From Limisphaerales bacterium (GTDB lineage: Bacteria > Verrucomicrobiota > Verrucomicrobiia > Limisphaerales > UBA11358): 56,264 bases of DNA. A program made the translations under genes and the position numbers. Each line of letters opens with the position of its first letter. Within the stretch, counting starts at the first letter, position 1. The stretch lies in contig PLAY01000119.1 of assembly GCA_003134375.1 (NCBI GenBank), positions 1-56,264 on the forward strand, given 5' to 3'. Of this stretch, positions 34,975 through 44,647 are shown piece after piece. The notes under the pieces were generated by a model, which was given only the letters and a program-made list of their open reading frames with translations, was not told the origin of the DNA and ran no database searches.

Positions 34975-36213
34975 TCAGGTTCCACGGAGCAATGCTGCAT
35001 GTCCCGGTGTTTCAACATCGTGGAACGCCCTGGCCATGGCGGAGAGATGTTGTTCCAAGGTGAATCGTTGGAGAAAAATTCCACGCGACGCCCCGGCCAG
35101 GTCCGCCGTGGTCAAACGCATCAGCGCGTCGGCGATTTGTTCCGGTGACTTTGGGTTGACGAGGCCGGGGTAATTTTCCGCTTGCGGCAGCATTTCGGGA
35201 ATCGCCCGCCAGCGCGTCGTGACAATCGGCAGGCCGAACGCCAGCGCTTCAATCAAATTTGCCGGCTGTCCTTCGGCCAGGTAATAAGTCGGGAAGCAGA
35301 ACAAATCGGCGTCGCGCAACGCCTGATTTTTTCGTTCGGCGGAAACGAAGCCGAGAATTTCGACGGCGTTTTGCAGTCCGCGTCGGCGAATCAATTCATG
35401 CAATTCCGTTTCTTCAGTCTTTGAAGCGAATCCGCCAATTACGGTGAGCCGGAAACGCAACGGAGAATTTTCATTGGCCAGCGCGACACCTTCGACGGCG
35501 TCGAACGCGCCTTTCTGGCGGCTTACGAGCGCGAGATACAGGACGTTGACGGTTTTGTCGCCATCGGACGCATTTTGAAAATCACCGGACAGAATTTTTT
35601 TCCATCCGGCAATTCGTGCGCGGCGTCGCGGCAAAATTTCCGTTTCAAATTGCGGACACAGGTCGGGAATGCCGCCGGCCACGACGACGGTGCGCTGCGC
35701 CGTGAGTTTTTCTGCGTCGTGCCGGTTGAAATCCGAAAGCACGATGCTCAAGTCGGCGTTTTTCATCAGGCGGTAGGTGAAGCTGCGCGTGTGGATGGAG
35801 ACGGCGGTTTCAAGCCATTTCGCAAGTCCCGCCGCGCGCCAGTTAAAAATAATGTGTTTGAAAAATGGGCGGCAGACCAGCATGACCAGCCAGTCGCGGT
35901 AAAGCGCCACGGGTTTGCCCGGCGCCGGGACGTAATAAAAATTTTCCACGCCGTAACGGAACCGGCACCAGATGGCCTGCAGACAATAAAAAAGAATCAG
36001 AAGGATTTTCCCGATTCGAACCTCACCGATGTCCTCGAGCGTTTTGGAAAAGCGTGCGTTGACGTGGTAACACTCGATGCCGAAGTGGTTGGGTGGCTGT
36101 TTTCGAAATTTCCATTTGCGCCGGTTGCCGCCGAAATTATCCAGCATCAGCTTTACGGCGTAACTCTGGCCGTGGTATGGCGGCGGCACATGGGCAAAGA
36201 CAAGCAATTTCAT
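34975..36213 (-). CDS. Glycosyltransferase family 4
   Basis: 412 residues. It opens with LLVFAHVPPPYHGQSYAVKLML, has the linker strand VNVLYLALVSRQKGAFDAVEGVALA starting the donor domain near residue 215, and the EX7E-like site FCFPTYYLAEGQPANLIEALAFGLPIVTTRWRAIPEM. That last part is the standard GT4 nucleotide-sugar binding patch (Glu-Gly-x-P-x-x-x-x-E-A). ATG 36213. It is divergent from a degenerate wecG copy at 36291. The 5' ends of this gene and of wecG are both repeated at 37571-37800, showing an old duplication of the head-to-head pair. Confidence 0.92.
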   Translation of the reverse strand: MKLLVFAHVPPPYHGQSYAVKLMLDNFGGNRRKWKFRKQPPNHFGIECYHVNARFSKTLEDIGEVRIGKILLILFYCLQAIWCRFRYGVENFYYVPAPGKPVALYRDWLVMLVCRPFFKHIIFNWRAAGLAKWLETAVSIHTRSFTYRLMKNADLSIVLSDFNRHDAEKLTAQRTVVVAGGIPDLCPQFETEILPRRRARIAGWKKILSGDFQNASDGDKTVNVLYLALVSRQKGAFDAVEGVALANENSPLRFRLTVIGGFASKTEETELHELIRRRGLQNAVEILGFVSAERKNQALRDADLFCFPTYYLAEGQPANLIEALAFGLPIVTTRWRAIPEMLPQAENYPGLVNPKSPEQIADALMRLTTADLAGASRGIFLQRFTLEQHLSAMARAFHDVETPGHAALLRGT

Positions 36214-36420
36214 TTATAATCTAGATCTAGGTTTACGATTTACACGCCGTGCGAACTTTGGAATTATAAATCGTAAATCGAGAATCGCAAATGATGAATC
36301 GAGTCAATGTCCTCGGCGTGGGCATCAGCGGGTTGAATCTTCAGCCCTGCGCTGGACGCCGTCGCCGACACCGTGCGCCCGGCGCAAAAGCTTCGTCTGC
36401 GTCACTGGCGTCCACGGCGC
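36180..36420. repeat. Duplicated GT4/wecG intergenic region, copy 1
   Basis: Covers the first codons of the GT4 gene (minus), the AT-rich divergent spacer and the first about 120 bp of a wecG-like gene (plus). Copy 2 at about 37576-37800 matches at both coding ends (GCAATTTCATTTAT and ATGATGAATCGAGTCAA) but the spacer has diverged. Copy 1 contains extra near-palindromic AT-rich sequence near 36221-36285. Confidence 0.65.
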
Positions 36421-36440
36421 CCTCGGGTTCAAATGTCCTG
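36291..36440 (+). pseudogene. Degenerate 5' fragment of a wecG/tagA-like gene
   Basis: Starts MNRVNVLGVGISGLNLQ, the same as the intact gene at 37671 (MNRVNVLGVGISVLNLR). The continuation is readable only by switching frames: ALDAVADTV in one, then RKSFVCVTGVHGAL in another, both matching the intact protein. Homology ends near 36440, so about 80 percent of the gene is gone. Up to the epimerase start at 36565 no further gene is visible. Confidence 0.75.
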
Positions 36441-36564
36441 TGGACTTTGAACAACTCAACTAAAACATCCTTCCTGGGTCACCCCAAGGCCATCCGCCAA
36501 ATCGAGGCAGGACCCGTTTCGCATCCGGCCTTGAAAGTTAAACCAATGAAATGAGAACAATTTA

Positions 36565-37527
36565 GTGAACTTAAAGAACAAGAAAATATTGGTTTTCGGC
36601 GGCGCCGGTTTTATCGGCAGCCATTTGACCGAGCGGCTGATTCAGGCAGGCGCTTCCGTTACGGTGTATGACAATTTAAAGACCGGCCGCATCGCCAATC
36701 TTGCCAAAGTCTGGCGGCACCCCGGCTTTCGTTTTATCGAAGCCGATGTATGTGAGAGGAACAAAGTGGAGGAAACGGTTCCCGGCCACGAGGTCATATT
36801 TCACTTTTGTGACGACAGCGACATTCGCTCAGCCGCCGAGCACCCGGACACCTACGTTGAACAAAACATCATGGGATTGTTTTACGTTCTGGAATCCATG
36901 CGCAGGAACCGGATCCGCCTTATTTTGTTTCCCAGCAGCACCACTGTGTTCGGGGAGTTGGCTCATCCGCCAGCTTCGGAGTTGCACGGCCCGATGATGC
37001 CCTTGAACCTCTATGGAGGAGCGAAACTCGCTGCGGAGGGGTTGATTTCGGCTTGGGCTCACACCTACGACTTGCGAGCCATCGTGTTTCGATTTGTCGG
37101 CATCATTGGCGGACGCATGGATCACGGGGTGGTGCATGATTTCGTGAGGAAACTGCAAAAGGATCCAACACGATTGGAGATCCTCGGAGACGGCACCCAA
37201 AGTCGGTCCTTTGTTCTGGTGGATGACTGCCTGGAGGCGATGCTCTTCGCCCTCGCCAAGACCAGGAAAAACTACAACCTTGTCCATATCGGCAACGTGG
37301 ACCAGATTTCGGTCAACGAAACCGCTGAGGTCATATTCCAGGTCATGAAACTGAAAGGGGTCAAACTTCGCCACACCGGAGGGAAGTTGGGCTGGAAAGG
37401 CGATGTCGCCTCCAACTTCATTGCCACCGAGACGTTGACTGCTTGGGGCTGGAAACCGCGCCGTTCGAGCCGGGAAGCAGTATTTGAGGCGGCGAGCCGC
37501 CTGGTTTTGGAAAGAAGCCGCGCGTGA
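36565..37527 (+). CDS. NAD-dependent epimerase/dehydratase
   Basis: 320 residues. The NAD site is FGGAGFIGSHLTERL at residues 9-23, the Ser/Thr motif is FPSSTTVFGEL, and the catalytic Tyr-Lys pair is in LYGGAKLAAEGL (YxxxK). The pattern resembles UDP-glucose 4-epimerase/UDP-glucuronate epimerase relatives. The closest sequence in this window is the gene at 38463-39509, with which it shares THG/DHG-V-x-DF and the GDGTQSRSFVLVDD-type substrate loop, so the two are paralogues. The start is a GTG at 36565. It sits between the two halves of the duplicated GT4/wecG region and is less GC-rich than its neighbours, fitting insertion during that rearrangement. Confidence 0.9.
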   Translation: MNLKNKKILVFGGAGFIGSHLTERLIQAGASVTVYDNLKTGRIANLAKVWRHPGFRFIEADVCERNKVEETVPGHEVIFHFCDDSDIRSAAEHPDTYVEQNIMGLFYVLESMRRNRIRLILFPSSTTVFGELAHPPASELHGPMMPLNLYGGAKLAAEGLISAWAHTYDLRAIVFRFVGIIGGRMDHGVVHDFVRKLQKDPTRLEILGDGTQSRSFVLVDDCLEAMLFALAKTRKNYNLVHIGNVDQISVNETAEVIFQVMKLKGVKLRHTGGKLGWKGDVASNFIATETLTAWGWKPRRSSREAVFEAASRLVLERSRA

Positions 37528-37570
37528 GGTTGTCCAATGTGTCTGCCTTTTCTTCACCCGCCACCAAGGT

Positions 37571-37612
37571 GCCGTGAGGCGGCGGGATGTGGGCAAACAC
37601 AAGCAATTTCAT
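37571..37612 (-). pseudogene. 5' fragment of a second GT4 gene
   Basis: On the minus strand the frame starts KLLVFAHIPPPHG, nearly identical to the GT4 start at 36213 (KLLVFAHVPPPYHG). It then diverges into sequence that is antisense to the epimerase tail. Only about 14 codons remain. It marks the second copy of the duplicated head-to-head pair. Confidence 0.75.
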
Positions 37613-37800
37613 TTATCATTCAGGATTTGTGGTTTTTAATATACGCGCCGGGCAAGCTTTGGAATCGAAAATGATGAATCGAGTCAACGTCCTCGGCGTC
37701 GGCATCAGCGTCCTCAATTTGAGGACGGCGCTGGATACCATCGCCGCGGCGGTGCATAACCGGCGCAAGGGCTACATTTGTGTGACCGGGGTGCATGGCG
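37576..37800. repeat. Duplicated GT4/wecG intergenic region, copy 2
   Basis: The partner of 36180-36420. Here the wecG side is the intact gene and the GT4 side is only a fragment, the reverse of copy 1. Together the copies flank the epimerase gene as imperfect direct repeats about 1.4 kb apart. Confidence 0.65.
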
Positions 37801-38486
37801 TGATGGAAGCGCAGAACGACCCCGCATTCCGGAAAATTTTAAACGGGGCTTTTCTCTGCACGCCGGACGGGATGCCGATGGTCTGGATGGGCTGGCTGCA
37901 CGGCCACCGTGAAATGAGCCGCGTCTATGGGCCCGACCTGATGCTCGATGTCTGCGCCTGGAGCGAAAAGAGCGGCTGCCGGCATTTTTTCTTCGGCGGC
38001 GCGCCGGGCGTGGCGGAACAATTGTGCGAAAAATTAACGGCGCGGTTTCCGAATTTGCAGATCGTGGGCGGTTACACGCCGCCGTTTCGTCCGCTCAACG
38101 TGGAAGAGGCCAAACAGTTGCAGGAAATGGTCCGGGCCGCGCAACCGGACATCCTGTGGGTGGGCTTGAGCACGCCGAAACAGGAAAAATTCATGGCCGA
38201 ATTTTTGCCGCGGCTGGACGCGACGCTGATGATCGGCGTTGGCGCGGCGTTCGATTTTCACAGCGGACGTGTCAAACAGGCGCCGCGTTGGATGCAGCGG
38301 ACCGGGCTGGAGTGGTTCTATCGCTTGTGCCAGGAGCCGCGACGGCTGGCGAAACGGTATCTATGGAACAATCCGCTGTTCGTGGTCAAAATTGCCGGGC
38401 AGCTTTCCGGGCTGAAAAAGTATTCACTGGAACAGGATCGGAATGGTTCCCCGCCGCCGGATTCAAGCCGCGGCAATTTGGGGTGA
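37671..38486 (+). CDS. WecG/TagA/CpsF-family glycosyltransferase (GT26)
   Basis: 271 residues. The motif string is complete: VNVLGVGISVLNL, GYICVTGVHGVMEAQNDPAF, LCTPDGMPMVW with the catalytic Asp region (TPDGxP), YGPDLML, FFGGAPGVAE, and WVGLSTPKQEKFMAEFLP, then GVGAAFDFHSGRVKQAPRWMQRTGLEWFYRL near the C-terminus. Members transfer ManNAc, ManNAcA or glucose to a polyprenyl-linked first sugar, so this is probably the second step of repeat-unit assembly after the priming transferase at 41359. ATG 37671. The last 24 bp overlap the convergent epimerase gene. An inactive copy lies at 36291. Confidence 0.95.
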   Translation: MMNRVNVLGVGISVLNLRTALDTIAAAVHNRRKGYICVTGVHGVMEAQNDPAFRKILNGAFLCTPDGMPMVWMGWLHGHREMSRVYGPDLMLDVCAWSEKSGCRHFFFGGAPGVAEQLCEKLTARFPNLQIVGGYTPPFRPLNVEEAKQLQEMVRAAQPDILWVGLSTPKQEKFMAEFLPRLDATLMIGVGAAFDFHSGRVKQAPRWMQRTGLEWFYRLCQEPRRLAKRYLWNNPLFVVKIAGQLSGLKKYSLEQDRNGSPPPDSSRGNLG

Positions 38487-39509
38487 AGCATCGCGCGGCA
38501 ACTTCAGGCCGTCTTCAGCTCCGGCGCGTTTTGTCAGCCATTCGATGATGCGACTAATGGCCAGTTGCAGGGCTTCATCGGAACTTCGCGGGAGGGCAAA
38601 ACCGGCTCGGCGGAGTTTGGACGAATCCATTCTCGATTGCGGCACGTCCCCCGGCCAGCCGCCGGCGGAATCTCCGTAATGAATCACCGTCCGGCCTTTG
38701 AATCCGAGTTGCTTCACGAGCTCGTCGGCGATGAAACGCACTGAGGTGGCCCCGTCCGGCGCAAGATTGAAGACGTCAAATTTCGACGGCTCCAATTCGG
38801 AACAGCGTTGTGCGGCAAACATCAACCCGCCGACCAAATCACGGACATACACATAAGGTTTTGCCTGAAGACCATTGCCCAACACTTTCAATTCACCGGA
38901 ATTTTTTGCCAGCTGCCGGATGAAGTCATAAATGGCTCCGTGGGTGGTGCGTTCGCCGACAATGTTCCCGAACCGCAGGATGATGCCACGCAATCCGAAC
39001 GTGGCGCAGAAGGCCGTGATGAGCGCCTCGGAAGCCGCCTTGCCCGCTCCGTAAAGACTGATCGGCAGGCATGGTCCCAAGCCTTCGTGTGTCACTGTAG
39101 TACCCACGTCGCCATACACGGTTCCGGAACTCGAAAAGACAATTCGCGGCACATGGTTTTGTCGCATGGCTTCGAGGACGTTGTAAGTGGCAATGGTTTC
39201 CTGCTCGAGGTCCAGCCGGGTGTTTTCGATTCCCCAACGAGCGTCTGGATTGGCCGCCAGATGGAAAACCTGGTCAACGCCTTGGAAATACGGCGGCAAT
39301 TTTGGAAAATCCAGAAGATCGAGGGTGTTTACCTTGAGCTTTGGGTTGCCGGCATGTTGGGCAAGGTGTTCCCGCCGGCCGGAGGAAAAATTATCCAAAA
39401 CTCTGACTTCCCGGGTCGTGGGATTGGACAACAGGGCATCCAGCAGATGAGAACCGATAAAACCAGCTCCACCCGTAACCAGATATGTTGACGAGGCATT
39501 TTGCGCCAT
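38463..39509 (-). CDS. NAD-dependent epimerase/dehydratase (second)
   Basis: 348 residues from ATG 39509. The NAD site is VTGGAGFIGSHLLDALL, with FSSSGTVYGDVG and the catalytic LYGAGKAASEAL (YxxxK). The substrate region is RFGNIVGERTTHGAIYDFI. It resembles UDP-glucose/UDP-glucuronate 4-epimerase-like enzymes and is a paralogue of the protein at 36565. It is convergent with wecG (24-bp overlap) and divergent from the exosortase gene, whose start is 98 bp away. The exact nucleotide sugar cannot be decided. Confidence 0.9.
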   Translation of the reverse strand: MAQNASSTYLVTGGAGFIGSHLLDALLSNPTTREVRVLDNFSSGRREHLAQHAGNPKLKVNTLDLLDFPKLPPYFQGVDQVFHLAANPDARWGIENTRLDLEQETIATYNVLEAMRQNHVPRIVFSSSGTVYGDVGTTVTHEGLGPCLPISLYGAGKAASEALITAFCATFGLRGIILRFGNIVGERTTHGAIYDFIRQLAKNSGELKVLGNGLQAKPYVYVRDLVGGLMFAAQRCSELEPSKFDVFNLAPDGATSVRFIADELVKQLGFKGRTVIHYGDSAGGWPGDVPQSRMDSSKLRRAGFALPRSSDEALQLAISRIIEWLTKRAGAEDGLKLPRDASPQIAAA

Positions 39510-39607
39510 GAATCCATCGCAAATATCGGCTCGCACCGCCAACGTCAACGATTTTGTTTGAGTAAAAGCGGGCGTTGCGCTATCTAAAGGCTGAAATCAC
39601 CGCAAAA

Positions 39608-40576
39608 ATGAGCGAAAATCAGGATAACCCGCCTTTGAACCCTTGGCAGGAGTCAATGGACTGCTGGCGTCGGCTGCCGAACAAGTTTTTTTTCTTTTTG
39701 TTGCTGGCCGCCTGGCTGGCGCTGTTTCAGTTTATGGGCAATTCCGTTCTGGGTTACATTCATACGTCATCGTTGTTTTCCTGGATGCATGAGGCGTATC
39801 GGAGTTCCGGCGGCTCGGCCAATGATGATGCCCACGGCAATTTCATCCCATTTCTGGTCGTCGGGCTGTTTTGGTGGAAGCGGAAGGAGCTGCTGGCGTC
39901 GTCATTCCATATTTGGTGGCCAGGGCTGCTGCTGCTCATCGCGGGGATGATGCTGCACATATCGGGTTATGTCCTGCAACAGCCGCGCATCTCCATCGTG
40001 GCGCTGTTCACCGGGATTTATGGTTTGATGGGGCTGGCTTGGGGGCGCGAATGGCTGCGGAAAAGTTTTTTCCCGTTCTTCCTTTTTGTTTTTTCGATTC
40101 CTTTGGGCGATCAAGCCAAGTTCATTACGGTTCCATTGCAATTGCTGGTGAGCTGGTTGACGGCGGTGGTGGCGCATATTGTGGGCATCGGCGTGATGCG
40201 AGACGGGGTGCAACTGATCGATCCTTCAGGCACTTACCAATATGAAGTTGCCGCGGCGTGCAGCGGCATCCGGAGTCTCATCGCGATTTTTCTGCTGGCC
40301 ACGATTTACGGTTTCATCACATTTCAATCGACGTGGAAACGGCTTTTTCTCATGGCACTGGCGTTCCCGTTCGCCGTTTTGGGAAATTTGGCGCGGATGC
40401 TCTTCATCATCGTTGCGGCGGAAATCGGCGGGCAGAAGTGGGGCAACTACGTTCACGAAAGCGGCGTTTTCAGCCTCGTCCCGTATCTTCCGGCAATTAT
40501 CGGGCTGCTCATCGTCGGGCGGCTGATGGAAAAGTGGTGGGGGGCAGACGAGTCAGCGGAGCAGGGACATCCATGA
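39608..40576 (+). CDS. Exosortase
   Basis: 322 residues with about eight hydrophobic helices. The three residues of the exosortase active site are visible: Cys in AAACSGIRSLIAIF, Arg in LGNLARMLFI, and His in YVHESGVFSLVPY. The layout is that of XrtA-type cysteine transpeptidases, which recognise C-terminal PEP-CTERM-like sorting signals, cut them at the membrane and pass the protein to the surface. ATG 39608 is preferred over 39575. It overlaps epsI by 4 bp (ATGA). In Gram-negative bacteria the pair lies next to exopolysaccharide genes, as here. No substrate with a sorting signal was found in this window. Confidence 0.95.
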   Translation: MSENQDNPPLNPWQESMDCWRRLPNKFFFFLLLAAWLALFQFMGNSVLGYIHTSSLFSWMHEAYRSSGGSANDDAHGNFIPFLVVGLFWWKRKELLASSFHIWWPGLLLLIAGMMLHISGYVLQQPRISIVALFTGIYGLMGLAWGREWLRKSFFPFFLFVFSIPLGDQAKFITVPLQLLVSWLTAVVAHIVGIGVMRDGVQLIDPSGTYQYEVAAACSGIRSLIAIFLLATIYGFITFQSTWKRLFLMALAFPFAVLGNLARMLFIIVAAEIGGQKWGNYVHESGVFSLVPYLPAIIGLLIVGRLMEKWWGADESAEQGHP

Positions 40577-41286
40577 AATATCAAAAATGGCTGATTCTTT
40601 TTGTCGTGCTCGTGTTGATGGCGGGCACAGCCAGTGCATTGATCTGGCTCAAGGGACACCAGCGGCTTGGCAAACCGGGCATCAAAGCGATCCCCATTCC
40701 CGGAAGCACGATGATGAAAATTGATTTGCCGGAGCGCGTTCCCGACTTCACCTCCACCAATGTGCCGGAATCGGAAGTTGAACTGGGTTATTTTCCAAAA
40801 GACACCAGTTATGCCAGGCGTTTCTATCAGGCCCCCGATGGTTTTGGAGTCAGCACCACCGTCATTTTGATGGGCGCAGACCGCACGAGCATTCACCGGC
40901 CGGAATACTGCCTGCTGGGACAGGGCTGGAGCATTGATAAAAAAACCGAGGTCAAAATTCCAATAGACGGCGTGCCCCATTATGAACTGCCGGTGATGAA
41001 ATGGGTGATCAGCAAGACGGTCGCAACCCCTGAAGGTCAGAAACAGGAAATAAGGGGGGTTTATGTGTTTTGGTTTGTCGCAGACAATGAGCAGGCCACG
41101 GGCAACGTTCAACTCCAGTGTCAACTGGTGAAAGACCTTTTATGCACCGGGGTGTTGCAACGCTGGGCTTATATTTCCTGTTTTGCCGTCTGCGCACCGG
41201 GTCAGGAAGACGCCGCGTTTGAGCGCATGGGAAAATTAATTGCCGCCTCGGTGCCGGAATATCAATTGCCTCCCATCAAACGGTGA
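40573..41286 (+). CDS. Exosortase-associated EpsI-family protein
   Basis: 237 residues with one N-terminal membrane helix (WLILFVVLVLMAGTASALIWL) and an extracytoplasmic domain. The family motif RTSIHRPEYCLLGQGWSI is present near residue 112. EpsI proteins are usually coupled or fused to exosortases and are required for exopolysaccharide production in some species; the biochemical role is unsettled. The ATG at 40573 overlaps the exosortase stop. The unit ends about 70 bp before the priming transferase gene, which has its own GGGAG ribosome site at 41344. Confidence 0.92.
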   Translation: MKYQKWLILFVVLVLMAGTASALIWLKGHQRLGKPGIKAIPIPGSTMMKIDLPERVPDFTSTNVPESEVELGYFPKDTSYARRFYQAPDGFGVSTTVILMGADRTSIHRPEYCLLGQGWSIDKKTEVKIPIDGVPHYELPVMKWVISKTVATPEGQKQEIRGVYVFWFVADNEQATGNVQLQCQLVKDLLCTGVLQRWAYISCFAVCAPGQEDAAFERMGKLIAASVPEYQLPPIKR

Positions 41287-41358
41287 CGGTGAATACATTT
41301 GAAATTACCCGCAATTTGTCTATCCTCAAAAATGCCCTGCGATGGGAGTTAAAAAGTC

Positions 41359-42762
41359 ATGTCGCGACGTGAACGCCAGATTCGAACGCAAATCCACGAA
41401 GTGGCGGATGCCTGTCTGTTCGCGGTGAGCTTCTGGATTGCGTTTGCGTTGCGCACCAACCCGCAAGTCAGCGAGTGGCTGAACCTCGACCCGATTCCAT
41501 CCGACACATTGAGCGGTATCGTCTGGCTTTATTTCCCCTTGATTGTTGCCGCGCCGCTGATTCTTGAATCGCAGGGCTTTTACGACCGGCCCGCCCTTGG
41601 CCCGCGGCGGGACATTCTCTGGCCGCTCTTCAAAGGATGCCTCATCACGACCATCGGCCTGGTGCTGGTCATGTACACCCTCCACTTTGTTTCGCCGCGC
41701 GTTGTGATGATGTTTTTTGGCGTCATCAGTTTCACCCTGATTTATCTGAAGGAGGAACTGGTGCAGTGGGCTTTGCGCAGCAAGTTCGGCCAGTCCCAAT
41801 ACCAGCGCCGGTTCATCCTCATCGGCACGCGCAACGAAATCACGCGACTCAAACATGAACTGAAGTTGAAAGCGGACGCCAGCATCGAAGTGGTGGGCGA
41901 ATTGAGCCTCGGCGAAACCCCGGTGCAACAACTCGCGCACATGCTCCATGAACATTCGGTGAGTGGGGTGCTCATCAGCGCCCGGCACACTTATTTCGAA
42001 CAGGTCGAAAACGCCATCAAAACCTGCGAGCTCGAAGGCATTGAAGCCTGGCTGGTCGCCGATTTTTTTGGAACGCAAATTTCACGCGCGCGCTTCGACG
42101 AATTGCTCGGCCATCCCTTGCTGGTCTTTCGCACGACGCCGGAAACCTCCTGGCCGGGCGTCGCCAAGCAACTCATGGATTTCTTCGGTGCGCTGTTGTT
42201 GCTGGTGTTGTTGACTGTGATTCCGGTAATTCCCCTCATCGCGCTGGCGATCAAGCTCACCTCGCCCGGCCCGGTTTTATTCCGCCAGCAACGCTCCGGC
42301 CTCAACGGCTCGCCCTTCACGCTTTACAAATTCCGCACGATGGGGACCAACGCCGAGCAGCACAAACACGAACTGGAGGCCATGAATGAAATGAGCGGCC
42401 CGGTCTTCAAAGTCACCAACGACCCGCGCGTCACGCCCATCGGCAAATGGCTCCGGCGCTACAGTCTCGACGAGTTGCCGCAACTTTACAACGTGCTCCG
42501 CACCGAAATGAGCCTGGTCGGTCCGCGCCCGTTGCCGGTGGACGAAGTGAAGCGTTTTGACAATCTGGCCCACCGCCGCCGCCTCAGCGTCAAGCCCGGG
42601 TTGACCTGTCTCTGGCAAATCAGCGGCCGCAATCAAATTTCCGATTTCAAAGACTGGGTGCGTCTTGATCTCGAATACATTGACAACTGGTCGCTGTGGC
42701 TCGATTTGAAAATCCTGGTCCGCACCATCCCCGCCGTGCTCATCGGCACGGGCGCAAAGTAA
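41359..42762 (+). CDS. Polyprenyl glycosylphosphotransferase (priming enzyme)
   Basis: 467 residues. Four N-terminal helices (DACLFAVSFWIAFAL, LYFPLIVAAPLIL, LITTIGLVLVMYTLHF, VVMMFFGVISFTLIYL) and a CoA-binding-like middle domain (FILIGTRNEITRL...) precede a further helix at ALLLLVLLTVIPVIPLIAL. The catalytic domain follows: LYKFRTMGTNAEQH, RVTPIGKWLRRYSLDELPQLYNVLRTEMSLVGPRP. It transfers a hexose-1-phosphate from a UDP sugar to undecaprenyl phosphate at the inner membrane, starting each repeat unit. The ATG at 41359 has a GGGAG site 10 bp upstream. UXS follows 19 bp downstream, so they share a transcript. Confidence 0.95.
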   Translation: MSRRERQIRTQIHEVADACLFAVSFWIAFALRTNPQVSEWLNLDPIPSDTLSGIVWLYFPLIVAAPLILESQGFYDRPALGPRRDILWPLFKGCLITTIGLVLVMYTLHFVSPRVVMMFFGVISFTLIYLKEELVQWALRSKFGQSQYQRRFILIGTRNEITRLKHELKLKADASIEVVGELSLGETPVQQLAHMLHEHSVSGVLISARHTYFEQVENAIKTCELEGIEAWLVADFFGTQISRARFDELLGHPLLVFRTTPETSWPGVAKQLMDFFGALLLLVLLTVIPVIPLIALAIKLTSPGPVLFRQQRSGLNGSPFTLYKFRTMGTNAEQHKHELEAMNEMSGPVFKVTNDPRVTPIGKWLRRYSLDELPQLYNVLRTEMSLVGPRPLPVDEVKRFDNLAHRRRLSVKPGLTCLWQISGRNQISDFKDWVRLDLEYIDNWSLWLDLKILVRTIPAVLIGTGAK

Positions 42763-42780
42763 AATACCGGGTTGCCCTGA

Positions 42781-43725
<945 letters not shown>

Positions 43726-43744
43726 TCGCACCAGGCGGCGACGG

Positions 43745-44647
43745 ATGCGCTTGTGCGATTGGCCTCAATCCGTTCATAATCCAACCGTGTCCGCTGCCAG
43801 TAAAATCTTTTTCCGCGCCCGACAGTTTGAATTTGTCTTCCCGCGACCGGCACTCGTCATGGGGATCGTCAACGTCACCCCCGATTCTTTTTCCGACGGC
43901 GGAAAATTTTTTGATCCGGCCCGGGCCGTCGCGCACGCGCTGGAGCTGGTCGCGCAAGGCGCGGAAATTCTCGACCTCGGCGGCGAATCCACCCGTCCGG
44001 GCGCGGAGCCGGTGGCTGAAGCCGAGGAATTGCGCCGCGTCATACCGGTGATCGAAGAACTGGCGTCGCGCGTCAAAATTCCGCTTTCGATTGATACCGT
44101 AAAGCCCACCGTTGCCCGCGCTGCGTTGCGGGCCGGCGCGAGCGTCGTCAACGACGTGGCGGCCCATCGCGAAGACGATGCGATGTGGAGGGTTGTGGCG
44201 GAATTGGGCGCGGGTTACATTTGCATGCACGCGCAGGGCACGCCGCAAACGATGCAAACGAATCCGATCTATGCGGACGTGGTCCGGGAAGTCGGTGAAT
44301 TTTTCAGCGAGCGGCTGGGAAAATTGAACGCCAGTGGCGTGACGGCTGACCGGGTGGTGCTGGACGTCGGCATCGGTTTTGGCAAGACGCCCGGGCACAA
44401 TTTACAGTTGCTCGCGGCCTTGCGGAGTTTTACAAAGTGGCAGCGTCCGTTGCTGCTGGGCGTTTCGCGCAAGTCGTTCATCGGGAAATTGCTCGGCGCG
44501 GAGGTGGCCGCGCGCCTGCCGGCGTCGCTCGCGTGCGCGTGCCTGGCGGTGGAAGACGGCGTGCAAATCATCCGGACGCACGACGTGGCGGAAACGGTTC
44601 AAGCCGTGCGGATGACGGAGGCTGTGCTGGCCCGGAAGAAAAAATAA
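43745..44647 (+). CDS. folP: Dihydropteroate synthase
   Basis: 300 residues. The family signature MGIVNVTPDSFSDGGKF near residue 39 and the second motif LDLGGESTRPGAE near residue 75 are complete. VNDVAAHRED, YICMHAQGTPQTMQ and GIGFGKTPGHNLQLL follow, ending in the GVSRKSFIG loop. It joins p-aminobenzoate to the pterin diphosphate. The N-terminal 38 residues before MGIVNV are longer than usual; GTG 43787 is an alternative start. Its stop overlaps the cdaA start by one base, so it heads the folP-cdaA-cdaR-glmM operon. Confidence 0.95.
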   Translation: MRLCDWPQSVHNPTVSAASKIFFRARQFEFVFPRPALVMGIVNVTPDSFSDGGKFFDPARAVAHALELVAQGAEILDLGGESTRPGAEPVAEAEELRRVIPVIEELASRVKIPLSIDTVKPTVARAALRAGASVVNDVAAHREDDAMWRVVAELGAGYICMHAQGTPQTMQTNPIYADVVREVGEFFSERLGKLNASGVTADRVVLDVGIGFGKTPGHNLQLLAALRSFTKWQRPLLLGVSRKSFIGKLLGAEVAARLPASLACACLAVEDGVQIIRTHDVAETVQAVRMTEAVLARKKK

